A stretch of DNA of 64,000 bases, taken from NCBI RefSeq assembly GCF_009755815.1, contig NZ_WRPK01000004.1, positions 186,001-250,000 of the forward strand, written 5' to 3'. The notes under the pieces were generated by a model. That model had not been told where the DNA came from and did not search any database. It worked only from the letters and a program-made list of their open reading frames with translations. Made by a program: the position numbers and the translations under genes. The stretch's first letter is position 1. Every line of letters starts with the position of its first letter. This document shows, piece after piece, positions 28,568 through 36,283 of the stretch. Source of the DNA: Flavisphingomonas formosensis. Its GTDB lineage: Bacteria > Pseudomonadota > Alphaproteobacteria > Sphingomonadales > Sphingomonadaceae.

Positions 28568-29116
28568 CTATTTCTTGCTGATCGTGCCGCGCCGGTTGGG
28601 CAGGAGCAACTCGTCATCCTCCGTGGCCGGTTCCGCATGCTTCGGCATCAGCCGTTTCAGCAGGGTGAGGGAGGTCAGCAGCAGCAGGGCGATGCCGGTG
28701 CCGATCAGGACAAGAGCGATCTGGCCCGCGCCCGCCGCAATCCCGCCTGCCGCCGCGACCCACAGGCTCGCGGCGGTGGTCATGTTGCGCACGTCGCCGC
28801 CGCGCACGAAGATCAGGCCGCCCGCGATGAAGCCGATCGCCTGGGCGAGGCCCTGCACGACGCGGAGCGGATCGCTGCGGCTGCCCTGGCGCACCAGATC
28901 GTCGGAGATGAGCAGCGCGGAAAGCATGATCATCGCGGCGCTGAGCGAGACGAGCGCATGGGTACGCAGGCCCGCGTCATGGCCCCGCCACTCGCGCTCG
29001 AAGCCGAGTATGAGGCCGATGACCGTCGCCAGCCCCAGGCGGAGCGCGATGGTTGTCCAATCCTCCTCGATCATCGCTGGATGTACCGACGATCGCCGCG
29101 ATGGTTCCACCGCCAT
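28568..29116 (-). CDS. MgtC/SapB family membrane protein
   Basis: 182 residues with four hydrophobic helices in the first 130 residues. It carries the family signature GLILGFEREWRGHDAGLRTHALVSLSAA (residues about 35-62, read in pieces: EREWRG and AGLRTH). MgtC-like proteins influence magnesium stress survival and F-ATPase activity. Two starts are possible: ATG at 29116 (GAAGAG upstream) and ATG at 29074, which matches the typical family N-terminus but has no ribosome site. The short acidic C-tail has no regulatory ACT domain. Confidence 0.85.
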   Translation of the reverse strand: MAVEPSRRSSVHPAMIEEDWTTIALRLGLATVIGLILGFEREWRGHDAGLRTHALVSLSAAMIMLSALLISDDLVRQGSRSDPLRVVQGLAQAIGFIAGGLIFVRGGDVRNMTTAASLWVAAAGGIAAGAGQIALVLIGTGIALLLLTSLTLLKRLMPKHAEPATEDDELLLPNRRGTISKK

Positions 29117-29258
29117 CGCGAATGGCTCTTCGGCCGAACGTCCCTTTTTGTGATGCTGCCCGATTCATGAAGCGATCGACGTTCCCATCCGTCTCCGGCG
29201 GTGCCAGAAACGAGCGCGTGAGTCCCCGGATGCGGGGCGGGTGCGGAGAGGCGTCGAC

Positions 29259-30203
29259 ATGGAATTTCGTGAGCTGGGCAAATCTGGGATCCAGGTTTCG
29301 GTCGTGGGTCTCGGCGGCAATAATTTCGGCTGGACGGCCGATCTGGAGACGACGCGCGCGATCGTCGATGCGGCGGCGGACAATGGCGTCAACTTCATCG
29401 ATACGGCGATCAGCTACGGCCCGTCCGAGGAGCTGCTCGGCGACGTGCTGGCGGGTCGCCGCGACGCCTTTGTGATCGCCACCAAGTTCGGCAGCCCGCA
29501 GGATCCGCTGGAAGGCGAGCGCAAGGGCACGCGCGATTATATCGTGAAGGCGGTGGAGAGCAGCCTTGCGCGGCTGCGCACCGACCGCATCGATCTCTAC
29601 CAGCTCCACTTCCCCGACGGGGTGACGCCGATCGAGGAGACGCTGCGCGCGCTGCAGGACCTGCTGACGGCGGGCAAGGTGCGCGCGATCGGCTGTTCCA
29701 ACCTGCCGGCGGCGCAGCTGCGCGAGGCGCAGGAGATCGCGGTCGGCGCCGGTATCGCGCCCTTCGCCACCGCGCAGGACGAATATAGCCTGCTCGTCCG
29801 CGGGCTCGAAAAGGAACTGGCGCCCGTCCTCGCCCGCTATGAGATGAGCCTGCTGCCTTATTTCCCGCTCGCCAACGGCGTGCTCACCGGCAAGTACAAG
29901 CTCGGCGAGCCGGTGCCTGCCGACGGGCGCCTGGCCAATGCGCCGGCCTTCTTCGATCCCTATCGCGATCCCAGGAAATGGGAGGTCGCCGCCCAGCTTG
30001 AGACGTTCGCCAAGGAGCGCGACCATACGCTGCTGGAGCTCGCTTTCTCCTGGCTCGCCGCGCAGCCCAGCGTCGCCAGCATCATCGCGGGCGCCAGCAA
30101 GCCGCAGCAGGTGGTGAGCAACGCCCACGCCGCCGGCTGGACGCTGAGCAAGCCGGAGCTGGACGAGATCGACCGCATCACCGGCGTGCTCGAAGCCGCC
30201 TAA
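29259..30203 (+). CDS. Aldo/keto reductase
   Basis: 314-residue AKR TIM-barrel enzyme with the complete tetrad: Asp48 (FIDTA), Tyr53 (SYG), Lys76 (ATKFG) and His117 (YQLHFPD). The C-terminal NADPH-binding IIAGASKPQQV is also present. It reduces aldehydes or ketones with NADPH. ATG at 29259 has GGAGAGG at good spacing; an upstream in-frame GTG at 29241 is less likely. It is followed 47 nt later by a TetR gene on the same strand, which may control it. Confidence 0.9.
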   Translation: MEFRELGKSGIQVSVVGLGGNNFGWTADLETTRAIVDAAADNGVNFIDTAISYGPSEELLGDVLAGRRDAFVIATKFGSPQDPLEGERKGTRDYIVKAVESSLARLRTDRIDLYQLHFPDGVTPIEETLRALQDLLTAGKVRAIGCSNLPAAQLREAQEIAVGAGIAPFATAQDEYSLLVRGLEKELAPVLARYEMSLLPYFPLANGVLTGKYKLGEPVPADGRLANAPAFFDPYRDPRKWEVAAQLETFAKERDHTLLELAFSWLAAQPSVASIIAGASKPQQVVSNAHAAGWTLSKPELDEIDRITGVLEAA

Positions 30204-30250
30204 TAGCGAAAATTGTTGCTCCGGGCCGGTGCGTCCCGCATCGAGGGGGG

Positions 30251-30856
30251 ATGACCCGGCCCGTTTCCCGCCGCGAGCAGAATAAGGAACGTACCCGCGC
30301 CGCCATATTGGAGGTCGCACGGGCGCGTTTCACCGCCCATGGCGTCGATGGCACGACGATGGACGACATCGCCGCCGCGGCGGGCGTCTCGCGCGCTACC
30401 TTATTCAACTATTTCAACGGCAAGACCGCGCTGCTCGATGGCCTGGCCGAGGATACGCGGCACGCCTTCGCGGATCGCATCGCCCGTTGCTGTGCGGCGA
30501 CGGACGATCCGGCGGAGCGCATCATGACGGTCTTTTCCGGTGCGGGCGAGCGGCTGGAGCGGGAGCGCAGCTATTGGGGGCCGGTGGTCGGCCATAGCGA
30601 GCTCGGCTGGAACGACGCCAGCATCGTGCCGCGGCTCGACGAGCTGCTCGACCAATATGATCGCCTGCTCGGGGCCGACCTGCCAGGCGCGGAGCGGCAT
30701 GCGGCCGAGCGCCGGCTGATCGCCGAGCTCGCGGTGGGTGCCTATCTCAACATGGTGCAGCGCTGGCGCTTCGACGAGGCCTATCCGCTGCGTGACCGGC
30801 TCGTCGCCACTGCGGCCTGGATCGGCGAGGTGCTGCGCCAGCGCGGCTTGATTTAA
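30251..30856 (+). CDS. TetR family transcriptional regulator
   Basis: 201 residues. The N-terminal TetR helix-turn-helix is clear (ILEVARARFTAHGVDGTTMD then IAAAAGVSRATLFNYFNGK, about 20-68), followed by a helical ligand domain. ATG at 30251 directly follows GAGGGGGG. Probably co-transcribed with the preceding aldo/keto reductase; the downstream deacylase gene starts 97 nt later on the same strand and is another candidate target. Confidence 0.88.
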   Translation: MTRPVSRREQNKERTRAAILEVARARFTAHGVDGTTMDDIAAAAGVSRATLFNYFNGKTALLDGLAEDTRHAFADRIARCCAATDDPAERIMTVFSGAGERLERERSYWGPVVGHSELGWNDASIVPRLDELLDQYDRLLGADLPGAERHAAERRLIAELAVGAYLNMVQRWRFDEAYPLRDRLVATAAWIGEVLRQRGLI

Positions 30857-30953
30857 GCAGTAGACGCGGCTTCCGAAAAAACTAGACTGGGTCCAAATTG
30901 AGTCGGGCGCCCTGATGCGATCCGGCCGTCACCCCAGCATTGGAGAGCGGGAA

Positions 30954-32705
30954 ATGAGCGACATGTTGATCCGCAACGGCACCGTGATCGACGGCACCGG
31001 CGCACCGGGCTTCGCGGCGGACGTGCGCATTGCCGGCGATCGCATCGTGGAAATCGGCAAGGGCCTGACCGCCGCGGCCGGCGAGACGGTGGTCGACGCG
31101 CAGGGCTGCTACGTCGCGCCGGGCTTCATCGAGGCGCACACCCATTATGACGCGCCGATGTGGTGGCAGCCCGAGCTCGATCCGCTGCCGGGCAATGGCG
31201 TCACCACCATCATCAGCGGCAATTGCGGCTTCACCGCCGCCCCCATCTCGCGCGACAAGGACGCGCAACTCGAAATGGTGAAGATCTTCTCCTTCTTCGA
31301 GGATATTCCGCTTGAGCCTTTCCTCAAGCATCTCCCATTCGACTGGCACACATTCTCCGAATACCGCAAATCGGTCGAGGCCCGCGTGAAGCTGCCGGCC
31401 AATATGGCGATCTTCGTCGGCCATATCGCGCTGCGCCTGACCGTGATGGGCAAGGATGCCTGGGAGCGCGCGGCGACGAAGGACGAGATCGCGCAGATGG
31501 CCGCGCTGCTCGACGACGCGCTGGCGGCCGGCGCGCTGGGCCTTTCCGACAATCTGCTCGACCATGACGGGCAGAACCGGCCGATCCCGACGCTGAAGGC
31601 CGAGGACGACGAGTTCATGGCGCTGTTCGACGTGCTCGATCGTCATCCCGGCGCCTGCTATCAGGTGATCATCGACAATATCATGCGCCACACCGGCCCG
31701 GCCCAGACCGAGCGGATGACGCGCATGCTGAAGGGCCGCGGCTTCCGCGTCCAGATCGCCGGCGCCATCCCCTTCCGCGAATATAGCCGCGAGCGCGTGG
31801 CGCCGATGAAGGAGCGGATCGCCGCGATGCGCGCCGAGGGCATCGACGTGTGGCCGGGTTATGCCCATGTCGCGCTCACCGCGCAGATCAGCATCTTCAA
31901 GTCGCTGCTCTTCGCCCAGTCCAACGACTATGTCTGGCATGAGGTGGTGCTGGCGGAGACGGACGAGGAAAAAGCCGCAATCCTGCGCGATCCGGACTGG
32001 CGCGCCCGCGCCCGCGAGACGTGGGACACGAAATGCTGGCCGATGGCGCCGCAGAATAATTGCGATCGCCTGCTGTTGACCCGCATCGGCTCGGACAACG
32101 GCACCGGGCCGTTCGACATCACGCTGCAGGACTATGCCGAGCAGCTCGGCGTGCACCGGTCCGACGCGATGGCCGAATGGTTCCTCGCCAATGGCGTGCG
32201 CTCCGCGGTGCGGATGGCGGCGGACGCGCTGATCGAGGATCTGGTGGTCGAGCTGATGAACGACCCGAATACGGTCGGCAACATCTCCGACGCCGGCGCG
32301 CACCAGCAGATGCTGTGCGGCGGCGGCGAGAATATCCTGCTGTTCACCAAATATGTCCGCGACCTGAAGGTGATCTCCGTAGAGCAGGCGGTGCACATCC
32401 AGACCGGCAAGCTCGCCCGCCATTTCAACCTGACGGACATCGGCGAGATCAAGGTGGGCAAGCGCGCCGACCTCACCGTGTTCAACCTCGACGAGCTGCA
32501 GCGCCACGACATGGAGCGTGTCTATGATGCGGACGACGGCATGGGCGGCATCACCTGGCGCTATTCCCGCCCGGCCGCGCCGATGCGGCTCACCGTGGTG
32601 GGTGGCGAGGTGACGTTCGACGGCAAGCAGGCGACGGGCGCCAAGCCGGGGACATGGCTGTCTCCGCAGGGAGAGGCCGAAGCGGTGAAGATCGCGGCGG
32701 AGTAA
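30954..32705 (+). CDS. N-acyl-D-amino-acid deacylase / D-aminoacylase family amidohydrolase
   Basis: 583 residues. Amidohydrolase-type barrel with metal ligands in GFIEAHTHYD (His62, His64) and NCGFTAAP. NISDAGAHQQ and the C-terminal GEIKVGKRADLTVFN typify the family. It hydrolyses N-acyl-D-amino acids or related amides; some members act on other cyclic amides. ATG at 30954 has GGAG eight bases before it. At 583 residues it is longer than classical D-aminoacylases (about 480), matching a wider amidohydrolase-3 subgroup. Confidence 0.84.
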   Translation: MSDMLIRNGTVIDGTGAPGFAADVRIAGDRIVEIGKGLTAAAGETVVDAQGCYVAPGFIEAHTHYDAPMWWQPELDPLPGNGVTTIISGNCGFTAAPISRDKDAQLEMVKIFSFFEDIPLEPFLKHLPFDWHTFSEYRKSVEARVKLPANMAIFVGHIALRLTVMGKDAWERAATKDEIAQMAALLDDALAAGALGLSDNLLDHDGQNRPIPTLKAEDDEFMALFDVLDRHPGACYQVIIDNIMRHTGPAQTERMTRMLKGRGFRVQIAGAIPFREYSRERVAPMKERIAAMRAEGIDVWPGYAHVALTAQISIFKSLLFAQSNDYVWHEVVLAETDEEKAAILRDPDWRARARETWDTKCWPMAPQNNCDRLLLTRIGSDNGTGPFDITLQDYAEQLGVHRSDAMAEWFLANGVRSAVRMAADALIEDLVVELMNDPNTVGNISDAGAHQQMLCGGGENILLFTKYVRDLKVISVEQAVHIQTGKLARHFNLTDIGEIKVGKRADLTVFNLDELQRHDMERVYDADDGMGGITWRYSRPAAPMRLTVVGGEVTFDGKQATGAKPGTWLSPQGEAEAVKIAAE

Positions 32706-32712
32706 AATCCGC

Positions 32713-32836
32713 CCCCAGTTTGCTGGGGAGCGGGGATCTTCGCATAAATCCACGTCATGCCAGCGTAAGCTGGCATCGCTCTCTACTCCGTACGGCGTGC
32801 GTTTTGAGAGTGATGCCAGCTTGCGCTGGCATGACG
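32713..32836. repeat. Small hairpin followed by an interspersed inverted repeat
   Basis: CCCCAG-TTTG-CTGGGG (32713-32728) directly follows the deacylase gene and could act as a terminator, though no U-run follows. Next comes an inverted pair with 24-nt arms (32753-32776 and 32813-32836, one mismatch; outer sequence CGTCATGCCAGC), itself made of two hairpins. The left arm resembles that of the repeats at 46979 and 49321. The rest of the 288-nt gap up to 32993 shows nothing convincing beyond a 41-codon open frame at 32850. Confidence 0.75.
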
Positions 32837-32993
32837 AATTGATGAGCCCATGACGCTTGTCGCAACCGGTTCCACTCCCGCGGAGGATTTCGCCGCTGCT
32901 GCCTTGCCAAGCGAAGGCACCGCACCCACCTCGCGCGCATCCGACACATGGCATGGCGGCCTGCCGTGTCCGTAAAGCAGGGAGCATCGGCTG

Positions 32994-33971
32994 ATGAAGA
33001 CCGCGAGGCTGGGATCGACGGGGCTCGAGGTGTCGCGCCTCTGCCTGGGCTGCATGACCTATGGCGAGCCGGGGCGGGGCATGCACGAATGGACGCTGCC
33101 GGAGGAGCAGAGCCGTCCCTTCATCAAGCAGGCGTTGGAACTCGGCATCAATTTCTTCGACACTGCCAATGTCTATTCGGCCGGCAGCTCGGAGGAGATC
33201 GTCGGCCGGGCACTCCGGGATTTCGCGAAGCGCGACGAGGTGGTGATCGCCACGAAGGTGTTCAGCCCGATGCGGCCGGGCCCGAACGGGATGGGGCTGT
33301 CGCGCAAGGCGATCATGCATGAGATAGACGCCAGCCTGACGCGGCTCGGCACCGACTATGTCGATCTCTACCAGACCCATCGCTGGGATCCGCACACGCC
33401 GATCGAGGAGACGATGGAGGCGCTGCACGATGTCGTGAAGGCAGGCAAGGCGCGCTATATCGGCGCATCCTCCATGTATGCGTGGCAATTCGCCAAGGCC
33501 CAGCATGTCGCCGAGCGCAATGGCTGGACGCGCTTCGTCTCGATGCAGAATTATGTGAACCTGCTGTACCGGGAGGAGGAGCGGGAGATGATCCCGCTCT
33601 GCCTCGATCAGGGCGTGGGCCTGATCCCATGGAGCCCGATGGCACGCGGCCGGCTGACCCGGCCGGTCGGCGAGGAGACCGAGCGTACCAGGACCGACCA
33701 GTTCGGTGCGACGCTCTACGATCTCGAAGGGGCCGATCGCGGCGTGATCGAGGCGGTGGCGGCGGTCGCCGCCGCGCGGGGCGTGCCGCGTGCGCAGATC
33801 GCGCTCGCCTGGGTGCTGCAGAAGAAGGGCCTGACCGCGCCGATCATCGGCGCCTCCAAGCCGGGCCATCTCGAAGATGCGGTGGCGGCGCTCGATATCG
33901 AGCTGTCGGCCGAGGAGATAGCGCAGCTCGAAGCCCCCTATGTGCCGCACGCGGTGATCGGGCACAGCTGA
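32994..33971 (+). CDS. Aldo/keto reductase (second, unrelated to the 29 kb copy at close range)
   Basis: 325 residues; tetrad Asp56 (FFDTAN), Tyr61, Lys88 (ATKVF), His129 (YQTHRWD). The MTYGEPGRGMHEW loop and HRWDPHTPIEETMEAL place it in the larger AKR subgroup of YajO/Gcy-like reductases. NADPH site IIGASKPGHLED is near the C-terminus. ATG at 32994 follows AGGGAG. It ends 17 nt before the stop of the convergent HTH gene. Confidence 0.9.
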   Translation: MKTARLGSTGLEVSRLCLGCMTYGEPGRGMHEWTLPEEQSRPFIKQALELGINFFDTANVYSAGSSEEIVGRALRDFAKRDEVVIATKVFSPMRPGPNGMGLSRKAIMHEIDASLTRLGTDYVDLYQTHRWDPHTPIEETMEALHDVVKAGKARYIGASSMYAWQFAKAQHVAERNGWTRFVSMQNYVNLLYREEEREMIPLCLDQGVGLIPWSPMARGRLTRPVGEETERTRTDQFGATLYDLEGADRGVIEAVAAVAAARGVPRAQIALAWVLQKKGLTAPIIGASKPGHLEDAVAALDIELSAEEIAQLEAPYVPHAVIGHS

Positions 33972-33988
33972 AGCGGTGCCGCCCTCGA

Positions 33989-35341
33989 TCAGGCGGCCTC
34001 GTCCCAGTCCTCCACCTCGTCCCAGAGCCACTCGGGCGGCTCGGGTTCGTCGCGGCCGGGCGGTGCGCAGCCATGGGTGCGCCAGTGGCGGCGGTGGAGA
34101 TCATAGTCGGCGACGCGTTCGCGGGTCTTGGCGATGAGGGCGGCGGCTTCGTCCGGATCGAGATCGGGGCGGGCGTTCAGCGACCAGCGATGGTCGGGGC
34201 AGCGGGAGAGCCAGAAGAGGATGGCCGCGAGCGAGGGCGGCTGCTCGACGCGGGTCTGGGTGCGGATGATGTCGCCATCGTCGTTACGGAAGATCTTCTC
34301 GCGGACATGGCTGTAGCCGGTGGCGCGGGCGAAGAGGGCGGCTTCGACGGCATCGTCTGCAACGTCTTTGGGAAGGCGTACGGCTTGGCCGAAGGCGGCG
34401 TGGCGGAGCGTCCATTGGCGGATGGTGGTGGTGGTGACGCCGAAGGCATGGGCGAGATCGCGGTCGAGCGCGCCTTGTCCGGCCAGCGCACGGGCCAAGG
34501 GCACGAAGGCGGGGTCGTAGCGTGATGCGGGTGCGGGCGGGTCGGCGTCGATGGGTTCGACGAGGGGGGCGGTGATCGGTGCCGGCAGAGGGGGGTGTAT
34601 GCGATGAGGGAGGGTATCGCTTGCCGCCGGTTCGGCCATTTCATCTTCCCCCGCAGGGGGAGGGGGACCGTGCGCAGCACGGTGGAGGGGTTCCCGCGTA
34701 TGACAGGCGACACGCCCGCAGTGGAGGTGAGCCCCTCCACCAGCCTGCGGCTGGTCCCCCTCCCCCTGCGGGGGAGGATGATCGGCGAGAAACTGAAGAG
34801 GATCGGTATCGTCCGTCGGCGTATCCGCCGGAGCGAGCGCGTCGATCCGAGCGAGCGTGTCGGCGTCGCCTTCCATCTCCGGCTCGCCGTCGACCGCGGC
34901 ACACCAGGCCTCATAGGCGACATGCTCGATCTCGCGCAGTCTCTCTTCGGTAGGCGTGAGATCGTCGGGGCCGGCTCGTCGGATCACCATCGGCGCGGCC
35001 CAGCGGGCGGGGCGGCGGATGCGCAGCCAGAAGGCGGCGGCCCTGTCGTTGGGCGGGACATGCTCGGTGACGGTGGTGCGGATCAGTTCGCCGTCCTTCA
35101 GGGCAAGCTGCTCGGTCTCGCGGTCATGGCCGGTGGCCAGTCGGAACAGCGCGCGTTCGACGGCTGCGTCCGCCGCCTCCGGTGACAGACGGCAGGCGGC
35201 GGCGAAGTCGGGATGCTGCTGCTTCCAGGCGCGGATGGTCGTGAAGGGCACGCCGAAGGCGGTAGCGAGATCCTTGTCGAGCGCGCCGCGCGCCGCAAGC
35301 GTGCGGACGACGGGGATCAGGGCGGGGCTGTAGTCGGTCAT
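33989..35341 (-). CDS. Two-module HTH protein resembling phage terminase small subunits, linker derived from a palindromic repeat
   Basis: 450 residues made of two similar modules. Module 1 (about 1-165) begins YSPALIPVVRTLAARGALDK and contains the HTH LATAFGVPFTTIRAWK. Module 2 (about 274-450) begins YDPAFVPLARALAGQGALDR with HTH LAHAFGVTTTTIRQW. Each is followed by a conserved DAAVERALFRLATGHD / DAVEAALFARATGYSH segment and a C-terminal AAAFWL / AAILFWL. The layout recalls terminase small-subunit-like DNA-binding proteins, but no phage genes are near. Residues about 188-234 (proline- and glycine-rich) are encoded by a repeat also found at 54881-55019. ATG at 35341 was chosen where module homology starts. 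Function is unknown. Confidence 0.72.
   Translation of the reverse strand: MTDYSPALIPVVRTLAARGALDKDLATAFGVPFTTIRAWKQQHPDFAAACRLSPEAADAAVERALFRLATGHDRETEQLALKDGELIRTTVTEHVPPNDRAAAFWLRIRRPARWAAPMVIRRAGPDDLTPTEERLREIEHVAYEAWCAAVDGEPEMEGDADTLARIDALAPADTPTDDTDPLQFLADHPPPQGEGDQPQAGGGAHLHCGRVACHTREPLHRAAHGPPPPAGEDEMAEPAASDTLPHRIHPPLPAPITAPLVEPIDADPPAPASRYDPAFVPLARALAGQGALDRDLAHAFGVTTTTIRQWTLRHAAFGQAVRLPKDVADDAVEAALFARATGYSHVREKIFRNDDGDIIRTQTRVEQPPSLAAILFWLSRCPDHRWSLNARPDLDPDEAAALIAKTRERVADYDLHRRHWRTHGCAPPGRDEPEPPEWLWDEVEDWDEAA
34641..34781. repeat. Palindromic interspersed element lying inside a coding region
   Basis: 141 bp with ends TCATCTTCCCCCGCAGGGGG and CCCCTGCGGGGGAGGATGA in inverted orientation. 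Internal hairpins include ACCGTGCGCAGCACGGT and the CACCAGCC/GGCTGGT pair. The sister copy at 54881-55019 shares both terminal blocks and the sequences GGTGGAGGGG and CCCCTCCACC, with a different centre. At 141 nt it is divisible by three and contains no stop in the gene's frame. Confidence 0.85.
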
Positions 35342-35480
35342 GATAGCCAGGCTGGCATGGGTGGAGGGATTGCCGGGAGGTCCCTTGTCTCTCGCACGAT
35401 GAATTTTCGCGGCTTCGCGACGCCGCTCTCTGACGGTTAAAATGTCGATAATATTTACACCGGGCGCGTCGTTAACCATT

Positions 35481-35490
35481 CAACATGTTG
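35481..35490. promoter_or_regulatory. Perfect 10-bp palindrome upstream of the sigma-54-type promoter
   Basis: CAACATGTTG is a perfect palindrome in the AT-rich intergenic region, 10 nt before the -24 element. It could be a regulator half-site or coincidental. Confidence 0.25.
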
Positions 35491-35500
35491 ATTCGGTGTT

Positions 35501-35517
35501 TTGGCATGATGTTTGCT
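35501..35517 (+). promoter_or_regulatory. Sigma-54 (RpoN) -24/-12 promoter
   Basis: TTGGCATGATGTTTGCT matches the consensus TTGGCACG-N4-TTGCA/T with one mismatch. The invariant GG (35503-35504) and GC (35515-35516) are separated by exactly 10 nt. The expected start of transcription is about 35528, giving a leader of about 24 nt before the PEP-CTERM gene at 35552, whose ribosome site is GGGGAGGA. PEP-CTERM genes in several bacteria are known to be under RpoN control with the PrsK/PrsR two-component system. Confidence 0.72.
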
Positions 35518-35551
35518 TGGTAAGTCCGACCATGATGTGGGGAGGAAGCCG

Positions 35552-36247
35552 ATGCGCCTGTCATTTCTATTGCCCGGTCTGTGCCTGGCTCTCGTAGCAA
35601 CCCCGGCCTTTGCCGATTCGATCAGCGTCGCGCCGACGGATATCGGCAAGAGCTTCACGCTGGACTATAACGGCTATACCGGCGCGGGAACGATCGACGG
35701 ATTGACCGGCCAGACCGTCTTCACCCTTTCGGGCGTGTCGGGCAACTCCTACACCTTCGATTATACCGTCAACAACACGTCCGGCACGCCAATCACCGGA
35801 TCGCGCATTTCGGGCTTCGGCTTCAACACCGATCCCGACATTGCCGGCGCCTCCTCGACCGGCGTCTTCGATACGGTCGGAACCGGCAACGCGCCCAATG
35901 TCGGCACCGTCGATGTTTGCTTCAAAGGCGGCGGCGGCACGAATAATTGTGCCGGTGGCGGCGGCGACGGCGTCGATCTCGGCAACTCGGCTTCGGGAAC
36001 GCTGACGCTCGACTTCTCGTCACCGACGGATCTGCTCAGCCTGAGCGACTTCTTCGTGCGCTATCAGTCGATCAGCGGCGCCGGTGGGATCAGTTCCGCG
36101 GTCGGCTCCGGCACGCTCAGCTCGTCGGGCGGTGGCACGCCGGTTCCGGAGCCTTCGGCATTGCTCCTGTTCGGTGTGGGCCTTGCGGGACTCGCCTTCG
36201 CGCGTAATCGCAGCCGTCCGGCACGCCGTCTGGCTCTGGCGGCCTGA
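35552..36247 (+). CDS. PEP-CTERM sorting-domain protein (exosortase substrate)
   Basis: 231 residues. A Sec signal (MRLSFLLPGLCLALVATPAFA, about 1-21) is followed by a Thr/Ser/Gly-rich secreted domain. Two Cys residues (123 and 133) lie in a Gly-rich loop, CFKGGGGTNNCAGGGGDG. The C-terminal sorting signal is complete: VPEP at 198-201, a hydrophobic helix, and a basic tail (RNRSRPARR). EpsH-type exosortase would process it for surface display or release. ATG at 35552 fits the ribosome site; earlier in-frame codons overlap the promoter. The following gene encodes a TPR lipoprotein of the same system. No exosortase gene is in the window. Confidence 0.88.
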   Translation: MRLSFLLPGLCLALVATPAFADSISVAPTDIGKSFTLDYNGYTGAGTIDGLTGQTVFTLSGVSGNSYTFDYTVNNTSGTPITGSRISGFGFNTDPDIAGASSTGVFDTVGTGNAPNVGTVDVCFKGGGGTNNCAGGGGDGVDLGNSASGTLTLDFSSPTDLLSLSDFFVRYQSISGAGGISSAVGSGTLSSSGGGTPVPEPSALLLFGVGLAGLAFARNRSRPARRLALAA

Positions 36248-36283
36248 CACGGAAATCGCCGGCAGAGACGTCCGGAGGTGCAT

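Noticed and set aside
32850-32975. 41-codon frame between the deacylase and second aldo/keto reductase
   Set aside because: No ribosome site and Ala/Ser/Thr/Pro-biased composition; indistinguishable from chance.
30882-34031. Open frame of about 1050 codons on the minus strand across the deacylase and aldo/keto reductase genes
   Set aside because: It spans two clear plus-strand genes and an intergenic repeat, with no recognisable motif; a codon-bias shadow.
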